From Comamonas resistens (GTDB lineage Bacteria; Pseudomonadota; Gammaproteobacteria; Burkholderiales; Burkholderiaceae_C): DNA of 64,000 bases. Below, one piece after another: positions 9,174 through 17,740 of the stretch. Each line of letters opens with the position of its first letter. Position 1 is the first letter of the stretch. The notes beneath the pieces are model-generated. The model was given only the letters and a program-made list of their open reading frames with translations, did not search any database and was not told the DNA's origin. Both the position numbers and the translations under genes were made by a program. Location: the NCBI RefSeq assembly GCF_030064165.1, contig NZ_CP125947.1, positions 2,666,001 to 2,730,000 on the forward strand, read 5' to 3'.

Positions 9174-9892
9174 ATTCATCAGCCCCAAAAATAGGCTTTG
9201 ATCGGTTCATTCAGCTTGATTGGGCGGCTGCGGCACTGAATGTTCGTGCAGGCGTGGCTGGGCTAGATGATCTGAATGCACTGCTCGATGCAGCCGAGCT
9301 TGGCGTGGAAGCCAAGAAGAAAACGCGCACCGTTCTGAATCGGCTGTGGCTGGAGCCGCGCGCCGAACTGGTCGATTACGCCGATCGCGGCGTGGCCATC
9401 CACAACACGCAGCTGGACATTCCCGTCTCAGCACTGTGCTGGGGCATGTCCGTGGCGACGTACCCGTTCTTTGGCAAGGTGGCCGAGCTGGTGGGCCGCC
9501 TGTCCGCCATCCAGGGCGACTGCGCCGCTGCAGAAGTGCATCGGCGCATGAGTGAAACCTATGGGGAGCGCGAAGGCACCCGGCGCATGACCAACATGGT
9601 GATTCAGAGTCAGGCGAGCTGGGGCGCAGTGGAGCGGGTCGAGAAAGGCAAGCGGGTCATTCGCCTGCCACAGACGGGTATCGACAACGATGAACTCACA
9701 GTTTGGCTGATCGAAGCTGTCGTGCGCTACGCCGGCAAGCCGGTTTCAGTGCCCAGCCTGCAGTCGCTGCCCGTGCTGTTCCCGTTCAACTTGACGCGGC
9801 CTTTGGCTTACTTGGTGGCGAACAGCCCGAACCTGATCCTTCGATCAGAAGGTCCGAGTAACCAGTTCGTTGCGTTGCGAGGCGCGCTTTGA
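9170..9892 (+). CDS. Unknown protein in the BrxA position of the PglZ operon
   Basis: 240 residues, starting with an ATGA overlap on the pglZ stop. No catalytic motif or membrane segment is visible. The middle part (PVSALCWGMSVATYPFFGKV, then a helical stretch with ETYGEREGTRRMTNMV) looks like one or two winged-helix domains, a guess from the helix-turn-helix-like spacing. In BREX type 3 the small BrxA gene follows pglZ, and this protein has a similar size and place, but I see no convincing BrxA (DUF1819) signature. A DNA-binding adaptor for the complex is the most likely role. Confidence 0.6.
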   Translation: MNSSAPKIGFDRFIQLDWAAAALNVRAGVAGLDDLNALLDAAELGVEAKKKTRTVLNRLWLEPRAELVDYADRGVAIHNTQLDIPVSALCWGMSVATYPFFGKVAELVGRLSAIQGDCAAAEVHRRMSETYGEREGTRRMTNMVIQSQASWGAVERVEKGKRVIRLPQTGIDNDELTVWLIEAVVRYAGKPVSVPSLQSLPVLFPFNLTRPLAYLVANSPNLILRSEGPSNQFVALRGAL

Positions 9893-9958
9893 GGTGAGCG
9901 GCTTGCAGCTGAGACTCTGCGTGCCAGGCCACGCGATGAAAACGGGCTCGTAAAGAAC

Positions 9959-10972
9959 ATGGACAGAATAGGAATCGACACTTGGGCGGACATCAGCGCG
10001 GAAAGTTGGAGCTCCCTCCTTCTGGGTAACGGCGCCAGCATCGCCATCCACAAGGAGTTTGCATATCCAACACTCCACAGCGTTGCCGACGCAAAAGGGT
10101 TGCTCGCAACCACTGCGCCAATATTCGCCAAGCTCGGGACGACTGACTTTGAGCATGTGTTGCTCGCATGCTGGTATGCGGAGCACGTCAACGTCGCCTT
10201 GGGAACTCCGTCTGCCGACATCTCTGCGGCTTATGCGGAAGTGCGATCAGCACTGATCGAAGCTGTGCACAGCGTGCATCCGATACATGCCGATGTCGCC
10301 GCCGACCTACAACGGGTCGGTACATTCGCGAGCGCGTTTCCCACTGTCGTCAGTCTGAACTACGACCTCACCTTGTACTGGGCCATGCTGCTGTTCAATG
10401 CGGCAAACGGTAGCTGGTTCAAAGACGCATTCCATCATGGGGAATTCCAGGCGGATTGGGGGTATCTGCGCAGGCCACTTCCCCCGGCCGGTGGGGCCAC
10501 GCTAGTGTTTTATCCTCATGGCAGTCTCGCCATGGCGCGTGACTACATTGGTGATGAGACAAAGATTTCTGTTGGTGCAGGAGCCGCAGGTGACCTGCTC
10601 GAAACGATAACTCTCAGGTGGTCGTCCCGGAACTACGTGCCCGTGTTTGTTAGCGAGGGCACCAGTAAGCAGAAAGTCGCAGCGATTCGTCGGAGCCACT
10701 ACCTGACGAATGTGTATGAGGAGGTGCTGCCGGCGCTCGGGGAGGATCTGGTCGTCTATGGCTGGAGCTTTGACGAACGAGACCAACACGTGTTTGATGC
10801 CATCGCGGCGAATAAGCCAAAGCGAATGGCCGTCTCGGTTTTCACTGGTCAGCCGGATGGAGATCAGCAAGCGTTCTGCCACCAGGTTCTGAAGGCTGCT
10901 GGTCGATCCTTGCCTGCCACAGATGTGACATTCTTCGATTCGCGAAGCCCAGGTTGCTGGAACAATCCATGA
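9959..10972 (+). CDS. DUF4917 protein, SIR2-like (probable NAD-binding) effector
   Basis: 337 residues that follow the DUF4917 pattern, a branch of the SIR2-like fold. Near the N-terminus is LLLGNGASIAI (a glycine-rich NAD loop), then SLNYDLTLYW near residue 130 (the N-Y-D typical of SIR2-like proteins), FYPHGSLAMA near 184, FVSEGTSKQKVAAIRRSHYL near 230, and VYGWSFDERDQHVFDAI near 265. SIR2-like proteins in defence islands degrade NAD to stop phage-infected cells. It lies 66 bp downstream of the PglZ operon on the same strand and may be part of it or a separate one-gene system. It is the last cargo gene before the convergent relaxase gene. Confidence 0.8.
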   Translation: MDRIGIDTWADISAESWSSLLLGNGASIAIHKEFAYPTLHSVADAKGLLATTAPIFAKLGTTDFEHVLLACWYAEHVNVALGTPSADISAAYAEVRSALIEAVHSVHPIHADVAADLQRVGTFASAFPTVVSLNYDLTLYWAMLLFNAANGSWFKDAFHHGEFQADWGYLRRPLPPAGGATLVFYPHGSLAMARDYIGDETKISVGAGAAGDLLETITLRWSSRNYVPVFVSEGTSKQKVAAIRRSHYLTNVYEEVLPALGEDLVVYGWSFDERDQHVFDAIAANKPKRMAVSVFTGQPDGDQQAFCHQVLKAAGRSLPATDVTFFDSRSPGCWNNP

Positions 10973-11066
10973 CCTGATTAGCGATGAGCCTCAGCCGAGC
11001 GAATCTCGCGCAGGGGCCGTGCAGATGGCGGCAGCCACGAGCAATTGCACAGGAAGTTCGCGTAGA

Positions 11067-12908
11067 TTAAGCCAACTTCAAGAATGGATTATTTGGGGGC
11101 TCGTCATTGAATATCGAGCTGGGTTCGAGAAGCAGATAGCCATGCAGTTTCCGTGACTTTCTGGGGCCAGTGACTTCGCATGTCCAGATGTTCAACCCAC
11201 TCGGCTGTTTGCGATGCAATTGCAGTCGCTCGAAGCGCTTCTGCACCCACTGCCAATCCTGCAGGTTCTCCTGTTTGGCCAGTTTACCTACCTGCGGATG
11301 TTCCTGCGCATAGCGCTGGAATACGCCAGGGCTGACCAGGTAGGCGGTGTCGCTCACGGTATGCACCAGCGCTTTCGCATCGTTGATAATGAGCCGCCGC
11401 GTGGCGATGCCCTGTTTCAGCCACTCCATGAAGTGCTCGCCGGATGGCTGTGCCGTCGAGGACGTGGAGGCCGGTCGCGAAGGCGCAGCGGCGGCCAAGG
11501 TCGGCAGGGGCGTATCGGAAAGAACGATGGGTGTTTCGTCCGGGGCGGTTTCCACATCTTGATCGGTGGTTGGCGAGTTTCCCGTTCCCACCATTGCCAG
11601 CATGTCCGCCATGACGTCGGGTATGGCCGGTGCCTTGGATGGAGGGGCCGATGCGATGTCACTACCTTCCGCTGGCGGAGCGTTTTGGTTCTCCAAAGCG
11701 GACGTCGCGCCGTCCGCAGAAAGGGTGGCCCCTGCCTCGACATCTTCGCCTGCGGGGGGCGTATCGATCATCACCGTCCCGGAAAAGGGCGCCGGTCGCT
11801 CACCAGATTCCCAGATCAGCGCGGGTGCCAGCCGTAGCAACGTAAACGAGTGGGTCCAGCCGGTGGAACTGGTCACGGTAGCACGCCAGATCGCTTTGCC
11901 GTCCGGCGTGGGCTGCAACATGCCGTGATCCTGCAGCACGTTGAACACGGCGGTGTTGTTCGCTGGGATGCCGTCTATGCCCTGGGACAGCAAGTGCGCC
12001 CGCAGCTTGTCTGAGACAGTCTTGCTGACCAGCCACAAACCATCCTCGGTGAGCCAGCCATCGGAGGCCTCGGGTTGGTTCAGCTTCAGCTCCTCCTTGA
12101 GCAGGTAACGCAGCCCGTCCAGCAGCTTGCGTTGCAGCGCGTGCTTGGGCGCAGCCATGGCGCGCGCAGGATCGCCACCCAGTTCCTGGGCCACGGAAGC
12201 CCGGTCGGCCTGCACCACCAGTTCGCCCAGCACCCCTGCATGCTCGTACTGCCCGGCCAGGACATAAAGCAGCGGTGCCCACAGTGATGGGTAGCTGCTG
12301 AGCCAGTCCAGGACTTCACGGTCAAGCAGTTGCCGGTAGAGCAAACCTGTCGCGGCGCTGTGCAGGCGGTACTCGCGATCGTCACGGTAGCGGAAGCGGT
12401 ATGGCTGGTGCAGCGGGCCGTGCCACGGATGCCAGGTATTGCCGTCGGCTAGCTCGACGTGCAGATCGACAGCGATCTTGCCGATGTCGTGCAGCAGTGC
12501 GGCGTAGGCGATGGCAGCAGTCCACGCCTCGGCTTGCGCGGCCTGATCCTCGGGGTTGGCGCCGATCGGCAGCAGATGAGACTGGCGCAGCTTCAGGCTG
12601 TAGGCGACGATTTCCAGACCGTGGTCGAGCATGCCGCCTGGGTAGGCATGGTGATGCGCTTCGGAGGCAGGGAAAGCCTGGACCAGCTCGGCATAACGTT
12701 CCAGCGGCGCACGGTACAGCGCGGCGAACTGCTTGCGCGAGAGCGAGGTGCGCTGCCAGATGTGTTCCAGCAGTTTCTGTCGGCGCGGTGTCGCCAGCAG
12801 CGATGCGGCCGATTCCGGCCTGATCAGCCCTTTCGGGAGGTCGGTGGCGGGTGCTGGCGACGGAGCGGCAGCGCCTGGGGGCCGTTTTCGCTGGAACAGA
12901 GAGAGCAT
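11067..12908 (-). CDS. traI: MobH-family relaxase TraI of the ICE
   Basis: The DNA nickase that starts conjugative transfer at oriT. About 613 residues from the ATG at 12908 (MLSLFQRKRP); an ATG 24 bp further up is also possible. The N-terminal TraI_2 domain carries HHHAYPGGMLDHG and, about 45 residues on, LLHDIGK, the histidine-aspartate metal ligands of the HD-hydrolase-like MobH fold. A proline/alanine-rich linker of about 150 residues leads to a C-terminal winged-helix-type domain (HFMEWLKQGIATRRLIIND and onward). In this ICE family traI normally marks the end away from the integrase, and it does so here, with the defence cargo beyond it. Divergent from the prlF-yhaV pair. Confidence 0.9.
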   Translation of the reverse strand: MLSLFQRKRPPGAAAPSPAPATDLPKGLIRPESAASLLATPRRQKLLEHIWQRTSLSRKQFAALYRAPLERYAELVQAFPASEAHHHAYPGGMLDHGLEIVAYSLKLRQSHLLPIGANPEDQAAQAEAWTAAIAYAALLHDIGKIAVDLHVELADGNTWHPWHGPLHQPYRFRYRDDREYRLHSAATGLLYRQLLDREVLDWLSSYPSLWAPLLYVLAGQYEHAGVLGELVVQADRASVAQELGGDPARAMAAPKHALQRKLLDGLRYLLKEELKLNQPEASDGWLTEDGLWLVSKTVSDKLRAHLLSQGIDGIPANNTAVFNVLQDHGMLQPTPDGKAIWRATVTSSTGWTHSFTLLRLAPALIWESGERPAPFSGTVMIDTPPAGEDVEAGATLSADGATSALENQNAPPAEGSDIASAPPSKAPAIPDVMADMLAMVGTGNSPTTDQDVETAPDETPIVLSDTPLPTLAAAAPSRPASTSSTAQPSGEHFMEWLKQGIATRRLIINDAKALVHTVSDTAYLVSPGVFQRYAQEHPQVGKLAKQENLQDWQWVQKRFERLQLHRKQPSGLNIWTCEVTGPRKSRKLHGYLLLEPSSIFNDEPPNNPFLKLA

Positions 12909-13216
12909 GTGGGTGTCCTGGTGGCGGGCCAAGCGGGAGGCTTTTTCGCCTTTTCGGGTAGGGCCTTTCCCCTTGCACCCATTCCCTTGCTCCCTTTGAC
13001 CTTTTGGCCTTTAGAAGCCTTTGGATATAGAGCGGTGAGCATTGGTCGTCCACCGTCAATGCGGGTGTGGCGGGGCCGGATTGATGCGGGAAGGCTGGCT
13101 GTTCCCACCCTACGATGAGGTTCATTGTTGGATGCTGGAGAACCCTGGTGAGACCTCTCATTGACGAGGTAAGGATATTTCCTTACAATGCAGGCATTGC
13201 GATCAGGAGAGCCGCC
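12909..13216. other. Divergent intergenic region traI / prlF
   Basis: 308 bp without a gene. The right half contains the prlF promoter and operator (13161-13189). The left half should hold the traI promoter, but no convincing -35/-10 pair was seen there. Confidence 0.6.
13161..13189 (+). promoter_or_regulatory. Sigma-70 promoter with overlapping operator for prlF-yhaV
   Basis: TTGACG (13161-13166) and TACAAT (13184-13189) are separated by 17 bp, close to the sigma-70 ideal. The inverted repeat GTAAGGA / TCCTTAC (13169-13186) covers the spacer and the -10 box. This is what an autoregulating antitoxin complex would bind. Transcription would begin about 20 bp before the prlF start. Confidence 0.75.
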
Positions 13217-13534
13217 ATGCCTGCCATTCACGAAGTTGCCACGCTGACCTCCAAAGGCCAGATCACGCTGCCCAAGTCCATCCGACAGGCGCTTGGCGCC
13301 GATACCGGCAGCAAGCTCGCGTTCGAGCTTCGTGGCAGTGAGGTCGTCGTGACCCGCGCCGATGCCGAGCACGAGGACCCTGCCATTGCCGCGTTCCTGA
13401 CCCTGCTGGCCCGCGACATTGAAGCGGGCCGGAATGTGCGCGGCCTGCCCGAGGATCTGGCTCGCACAATGCTGGAGCACGCGGGACACAAGGTGGACCT
13501 GGGCGATGATTTCGATGAGGACGTGGAAATCTGA
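13217..13534 (+). CDS. prlF: PrlF-family antitoxin (SohA), AbrB fold
   Basis: 105-residue antitoxin that neutralises YhaV and probably represses its own promoter. The N-terminal swapped-hairpin AbrB domain is seen as TLTSKGQITLPKSIRQALG (residues about 9-27), and the acidic C-terminal tail (GDDFDEDVEI) is typical of the toxin-binding end. ATG 13217 is preceded by AGGAGA at good spacing. Its stop overlaps the yhaV ATG by one base. Such pairs stabilise ICEs after transfer. Confidence 0.9.
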   Translation: MPAIHEVATLTSKGQITLPKSIRQALGADTGSKLAFELRGSEVVVTRADAEHEDPAIAAFLTLLARDIEAGRNVRGLPEDLARTMLEHAGHKVDLGDDFDEDVEI

Positions 13535-13992
13535 TGCAACAGCATGGCTGGACACTGCTGTTCCACGACAACCTGATCGAGCAGATGATGAAGCTGTGCG
13601 CGGCTGTGCTGCGCGCCCAAGACAACGACCCGGAAGGGTTCGGATCGAACGCCAACGTCAAGTTCTTCCGGGCCTTGACCCAGTTGATACAAGACGTGGT
13701 GCCGAGTGATCCGGCGCGCGACGAGTACCGTCAAGGCAACACCATGGGGCCGGCCTATCGCCATTGGCGGCGAGCCAAGCTCGGAAGGCGATACCGGCTG
13801 TTCTTCCGCTACGACTCGAAGGCGAAGGTCATCGTGTACGCATGGGTCAACGATGAACAGACCCTGCGGTCTTCGGGAAGCAAATCGGACCCGTATGCCG
13901 TGTTCGAGAAGATGCTCGGGCGCGGGAACCCGCCGGACGAATGGAGCGCATTGGTACAGGCAAGCAAGCAGGATTGGAGCAAACTGGAGTAG
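13534..13992 (+). CDS. yhaV: YhaV-family toxin, RelE-like mRNA interferase
   Basis: 152 residues, the usual YhaV length. Family stretches seen are NANVKFFRALTQLI, RRAKLGRRYRLFFRY, VYAWVNDEQTLR and DPYAVFEKMLGRGNPPD. YhaV is a ribosome-dependent endoribonuclease that blocks growth when free of PrlF. The one-base overlap with prlF couples toxin to antitoxin synthesis. No frameshift or missing segment is visible, so the pair looks functional. Confidence 0.9.
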   Translation: MQQHGWTLLFHDNLIEQMMKLCAAVLRAQDNDPEGFGSNANVKFFRALTQLIQDVVPSDPARDEYRQGNTMGPAYRHWRRAKLGRRYRLFFRYDSKAKVIVYAWVNDEQTLRSSGSKSDPYAVFEKMLGRGNPPDEWSALVQASKQDWSKLE

Positions 13993-14019
13993 CGATCTCA
14001 CATGTAGCAGGTGACGACC

Positions 14020-14394
14020 ATGAACACGACGACCCGCATCAGCACCGCAGAACGCCTCGGCCGCAGCTTTGGCCGTCGATGGCGCGCCTATGCGCGTGGC
14101 GAACGGCGGGCGTCGAACTGGTTGGTATCCGAGGGCGTGCCGGTAGCTGGTGCCACCGTGCTGTTGTGGGTGGTCAAGCTGGCCGTGCTCGGTGTACTGC
14201 TCTATTCCGCGTTCTGGCTGGCACTGCTGTTGGTTTGTGTCGTGGCTGTGGGATGGGCAGCAAATCAGAGCCATTCAGACGAAGAGTTCCATTTGCAGTT
14301 TCCTACCACCTTGGAAGAACTTCGAGAGACACCGGGTTATGACCCGAATCTCTACAACGACACATCTCATGAGATGTACAAGGATGATGACTGA
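14020..14394 (+). CDS. DUF3742 family membrane protein
   Basis: 124 residues from ATG 14020, which has AGGTGA at good spacing; GTG 14011 is an alternative. An arginine-rich N-terminus (ERLGRSFGRRWRAYARGERR) precedes two hydrophobic segments (about residues 45-80), with a cytoplasmic acidic tail. This matches DUF3742, a family confined to ICEs of this type near the relaxase gene. Function unknown. It is convergent with the TraG-like gene, with 19 bp between them and no terminator seen. Confidence 0.8.
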   Translation: MNTTTRISTAERLGRSFGRRWRAYARGERRASNWLVSEGVPVAGATVLLWVVKLAVLGVLLYSAFWLALLLVCVVAVGWAANQSHSDEEFHLQFPTTLEELRETPGYDPNLYNDTSHEMYKDDD

Positions 14395-14413
14395 CACTCG
14401 GCTTGAGCGTGCG

Positions 14414-15931
14414 TCACTTCAACTTCCTTGACATTGCGCCAGCTCCTTTTCCACCGGCAGCGCCTGCGTCCCTCGTACCTGCTGAGAAACTGTTTGCGAT
14501 CGTTCCAGCGCGGATTCCGGCCCAGGTCAGCGCACCGATCCAAAAGGTGGGCAGCACGATGAACATCGTCCCCATAACGAAGTTCAACAACAGGTCGCCA
14601 AAGGCGTTGTTCAGCCCCACCAGTGGATCGAAGTTGGCGTGTGGCCGGTTCCAGCCGAAGCCCCAGCCATAAAGCGCATCGAGGATGGTGCTGTCGATCC
14701 AGCGCGCGAGCTGGAACCAGAAATCGACGAAGAACAGCGCGAACTGCACGACGCTCACGGTAACGACCGTCTTCAAGTCATAGGTGCCCACAACCAGCAC
14801 CAGCGGGATGCAGATGACCAGCGCCATCTTGAGCAAGCCGAGCACCATGGGCAGCGCTTGGCGCACCACGTCCATGGCGGGAAACGCGGCAATCGCGCCG
14901 ACAGCCATGCCGACGTCGCCCGTGGCCCGCGTCACGATGTTTGGCAGGGTCTTGTCGATTTGGCCGCCGTAGTCCGTATAGACGTTGCCCTGGTTCAGTT
15001 TCTGCTGCCGCGGCGAGGCGATGGTGCGGATTACCGAGTCGTCCACCTCGGCTCGGCTCAGAAAGCCGGCCCAGCCCGCCAGGCGATTCAGCAGGCTTGG
15101 GTCTACCTGCCCCAGCAGGCGTGCGCGCAGGCCATTGCTGCCATCGGCCCACCACTGCCTGCAGGACGGATAGCCGCCACCGCTGGCCACCTGCGCAAGC
15201 CCGGCATCACGGTTGCTGTCGTAGGGCCAGTCATCGCGTGGTGTGCTGGAGCGATAGCTGTCGTAGTAGCCGCCGGTGTCCGTGAAGAAGCGCGAGCCGA
15301 TCCAGGTCACGTCGTGCATTTGTGTCTCATCGAGGTCCGGGCGCAGCATGAAGAGCTTGGCGCGTGCCGGTCCGTAGCAGTCCCGCGAGAAATCCGCCAC
15401 TTCCTGAGCCAATACCGGGTCGTCGATGCGCGTCGCGTCGATCTCCATGCGCATCTGCCGCAAGTCGGTGCCGCAGGGAATCGCCGCCACAGAGGCACCG
15501 GTCACTGCTCGCGAGAGTGTGTGCATAAAGGCCCACCAGACGGGCACCTTCGCCGACTGGTTGTTGATAGTGCTGAAGGACTGCGACCAGCCGGTATCGG
15601 TGGGCTGCGGCACGCTGACTTGGCATTGGGCCGAGCGCGAGCTGTCGTAGCGGATGGTGTTGAGATCCACGTCGATGAATGGGATGCCGGCGAACATCAC
15701 CACCACGATGGCGACGAACACCCGGTTCTCAATGCGCGCAGCCGAGAGCACGCCCTTGTTGCCTTCGTCGGCACCCTCCGCACGGGCCTTCAGCCACTCT
15801 TGCACGATGATGGCAATGAAAGGCAGCGCGAATACACCGCTCGCCACCAGCACGGCCCAGATGCCGTTATGGACGATCCACGACACCAGCGTCAGGTAGT
15901 ACTCCAAGTAGTCGGTGGTGAAAAGCGTCAT
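14414..15931 (-). CDS. TraG N-terminal-like mating-pair protein
   Basis: 505-residue inner-membrane protein matching the TraG-N family of ICE mating channels, implicated in mating-pair stabilisation. Hydrophobic segments lie at residues about 20-40, 70-90, 345-400 and 455-475, with a large periplasmic domain between, containing CGTDLRQMRMEIDATRI and several cysteines. The C-terminus is glycine/alanine-rich. It is the last gene of the long minus-strand transfer operon; the preceding gene ends 12 bp upstream. Confidence 0.85.
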   Translation of the reverse strand: MTLFTTDYLEYYLTLVSWIVHNGIWAVLVASGVFALPFIAIIVQEWLKARAEGADEGNKGVLSAARIENRVFVAIVVVMFAGIPFIDVDLNTIRYDSSRSAQCQVSVPQPTDTGWSQSFSTINNQSAKVPVWWAFMHTLSRAVTGASVAAIPCGTDLRQMRMEIDATRIDDPVLAQEVADFSRDCYGPARAKLFMLRPDLDETQMHDVTWIGSRFFTDTGGYYDSYRSSTPRDDWPYDSNRDAGLAQVASGGGYPSCRQWWADGSNGLRARLLGQVDPSLLNRLAGWAGFLSRAEVDDSVIRTIASPRQQKLNQGNVYTDYGGQIDKTLPNIVTRATGDVGMAVGAIAAFPAMDVVRQALPMVLGLLKMALVICIPLVLVVGTYDLKTVVTVSVVQFALFFVDFWFQLARWIDSTILDALYGWGFGWNRPHANFDPLVGLNNAFGDLLLNFVMGTMFIVLPTFWIGALTWAGIRAGTIANSFSAGTRDAGAAGGKGAGAMSRKLK

Positions 15932-15943
15932 GTCCTCGCCCCC

Positions 15944-16315
15944 TCAAGCGGCCTGCATCAACAGGCTGGCTTCCAGCGCCACAATGGCGGCGACGCCGGC
16001 GATCTCGCTGCGCAGCAGGCGCCGTCGCGCCTGCCTATCCGCTCCGCGCTGGGCCTCGCGCGCCAGCAGTCGGCGACGCATCCAGACCCAGCCATAGGCT
16101 GTTGCGCCGTACAGGCACAGTCGCCACACAAGGAAGTAACCCGCCGTGGCCGTCAGCCACAGTTCCCAGCTGGCGACGCTGCCGACGAGGTAAATGCCGA
16201 CGACGTTGGCACCCACGGCGGCAGCAACGAGCACCACCGTCCACAGCAACGCCTTCGCCGCGCGCCGATTCAGCAGCCAGCGCGGGCGCAGCCAACTGGC
16301 GCGCGGCAGGTTCAT
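15944..16315 (-). CDS. ICE transfer-region membrane protein
   Basis: 123 residues with two strong hydrophobic segments (about 22-45 and 48-70), then a basic helical stretch (WMRRRLLAREAQRGADRQARRRL) and a final hydrophobic helix. The start overlaps the preceding stop (ATGA). Small membrane proteins occupy this place in related ICEs; no specific function is known. Confidence 0.7.
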   Translation of the reverse strand: MNLPRASWLRPRWLLNRRAAKALLWTVVLVAAAVGANVVGIYLVGSVASWELWLTATAGYFLVWRLCLYGATAYGWVWMRRRLLAREAQRGADRQARRRLLRSEIAGVAAIVALEASLLMQAA

Positions 16316-17730
16316 GGGTTGCCTCCCGGACTGCCCTTCTGGAGCCGGTCAAGGCGGTCGGGAATGGGATCGCCTTCGTAGATGCCACGCGAGCCAGCCG
16401 CGCGCGTGCCGTGGCGCTGGATGATGGCCATCGGCGAGTTGTTCGCCAGCTCGCGGCGCAGCTCCAGTTCGGTCTTGAGGTTGCGGATCTCCTGGTCGAG
16501 CGTGTCGCTCTCGTGGTTCACGGCCTCGACCGCCAACTGGTTCGCCACGACGTTGGGCTCCTTCTTGCCGGTCAGCAGGGTGCGCTGGAGCAGCAATGCC
16601 TTCTCCAGCACCGACGCCAGCGCGACCTCCGAGGCCAGGCGCCGCGCCAGCAGGTCTTGGTCAGGCTCGTCGCGCAGCGCCTCGATGACGCCGCGCGTGA
16701 TGGGCAGCGAGGTGCTGCCAGCCGCGCGCAGGTTCTCGAAGGTGGTGTTGCGCGTTCCCGAGACCAGTTCCTGCAAGGCTTCCAGCTTTGCCTCGTACTC
16801 CTCCTGGATCAGCGGCGTCAGCCCGACGCCGGGCACCGTTTCGGTCTTGGTGCAGGCATCGCAAGTGCGCTGTACCTGTTCGCCGAGAACCCGTGTGGCC
16901 CATTCGGTCGCCTGCTGTGGCGAGGTCCAGGTCTGGCAGGACAGGCTCGCGCAACTGGCGGAAGCGATGGACGACGTGTCGGTCACGCCGCGGCCGTTGA
17001 CCAGGTTGTAGCCCGCGCGGGTGACGTCGCCGACCACGCGGATGGCCGACTGACCTGCGCCCCCCGCATTGCTGCCGCCGACCCAGGGCACGCCGTCGTT
17101 GCCACGGCGCGTCTCTGCCTGCTCAATCGCCGACACGGCGTCCGTGCTCGACACCGCATCGCGCAGTGCCATGCCTTCGGCCATCTGGCTCCAGCCGAGC
17201 TGTCCGCCCGCCGTGTCGGCCATCTTCTCGGCCATGGCGCGGCAGGTCAGCTTGGAGCGGTCGAAATCCAGCCGCGCCTGCAGCACGCCGTTGGTCAGCA
17301 GGTTGTACAGGCCCGGATCAGCACGCTGGATGATCAGCGCAGGCAGCGATGCCACCGCGCTAGTGGCGCTCTGGATCACGTTGCTCATGATCTGCTGAAA
17401 GCCGTTGGTGACGCCGTTGAGCTGGTTGCGCAGCGTGGTCTGGATGCTCATGTCGCCGCAGATCAGGTTGCTGTTCCAGCCCACGCCGACGCCGATCGAG
17501 CGCATGCCGGCAGCGCGGCCCATGGACACTGCGCTGCCGCCGCCAATCGAATACATCACCTCGTCGCCGATCACGGAGCCGCCGGTTTGAAAGCCGGTCT
17601 GCGCCCACGCCAGGCCGCCGCCAAGAACGAGTCCGCCAGCCAGCAGCCCAGCCGATACCCGAGCCAATACCATGGGGCGCAGCAGGCGGCGTGCCTTTGG
17701 GGAGAGGTTCATCAGTTCAGGACGCTTCAT
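16312..17730 (-). CDS. ICE transfer protein, PFL_4711 family (TraH-like)
   Basis: 472 residues from ATG 17730, which is preceded by GAGG; upstream in-frame starts would overlap the neighbouring gene. A signal-peptide-like segment follows a basic start (PMVLARVSAGLLAGGLVLGGGLAWA). It includes SVIGDEVMYSIGGGSAVSMG near the N-terminus and a CDACTKTETVPGVGLTPLI stretch typical of this ICE family, considered TraH-like in the F-type pilus assembly complex. Probably periplasmic. It is coupled by overlap to the next small membrane protein. Confidence 0.8.
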   Translation of the reverse strand: MKRPELMNLSPKARRLLRPMVLARVSAGLLAGGLVLGGGLAWAQTGFQTGGSVIGDEVMYSIGGGSAVSMGRAAGMRSIGVGVGWNSNLICGDMSIQTTLRNQLNGVTNGFQQIMSNVIQSATSAVASLPALIIQRADPGLYNLLTNGVLQARLDFDRSKLTCRAMAEKMADTAGGQLGWSQMAEGMALRDAVSSTDAVSAIEQAETRRGNDGVPWVGGSNAGGAGQSAIRVVGDVTRAGYNLVNGRGVTDTSSIASASCASLSCQTWTSPQQATEWATRVLGEQVQRTCDACTKTETVPGVGLTPLIQEEYEAKLEALQELVSGTRNTTFENLRAAGSTSLPITRGVIEALRDEPDQDLLARRLASEVALASVLEKALLLQRTLLTGKKEPNVVANQLAVEAVNHESDTLDQEIRNLKTELELRRELANNSPMAIIQRHGTRAAGSRGIYEGDPIPDRLDRLQKGSPGGNP

Positions 17731-17740
17731 CGCCGTACCC

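Noticed and set aside
1..10972. DISARM system
   Set aside because: DrmB (DUF1998) and DrmC (phospholipase D) are not seen, and PglZ is present, so a BREX-like label fits better.
14639..16381. Long plus-strand open frame of 580 codons over the TraG-like gene
   Set aside because: Antisense shadow of a GC-rich gene: no family resemblance, histidine/arginine-rich composition, and the minus-strand frame has clear membrane and family features.
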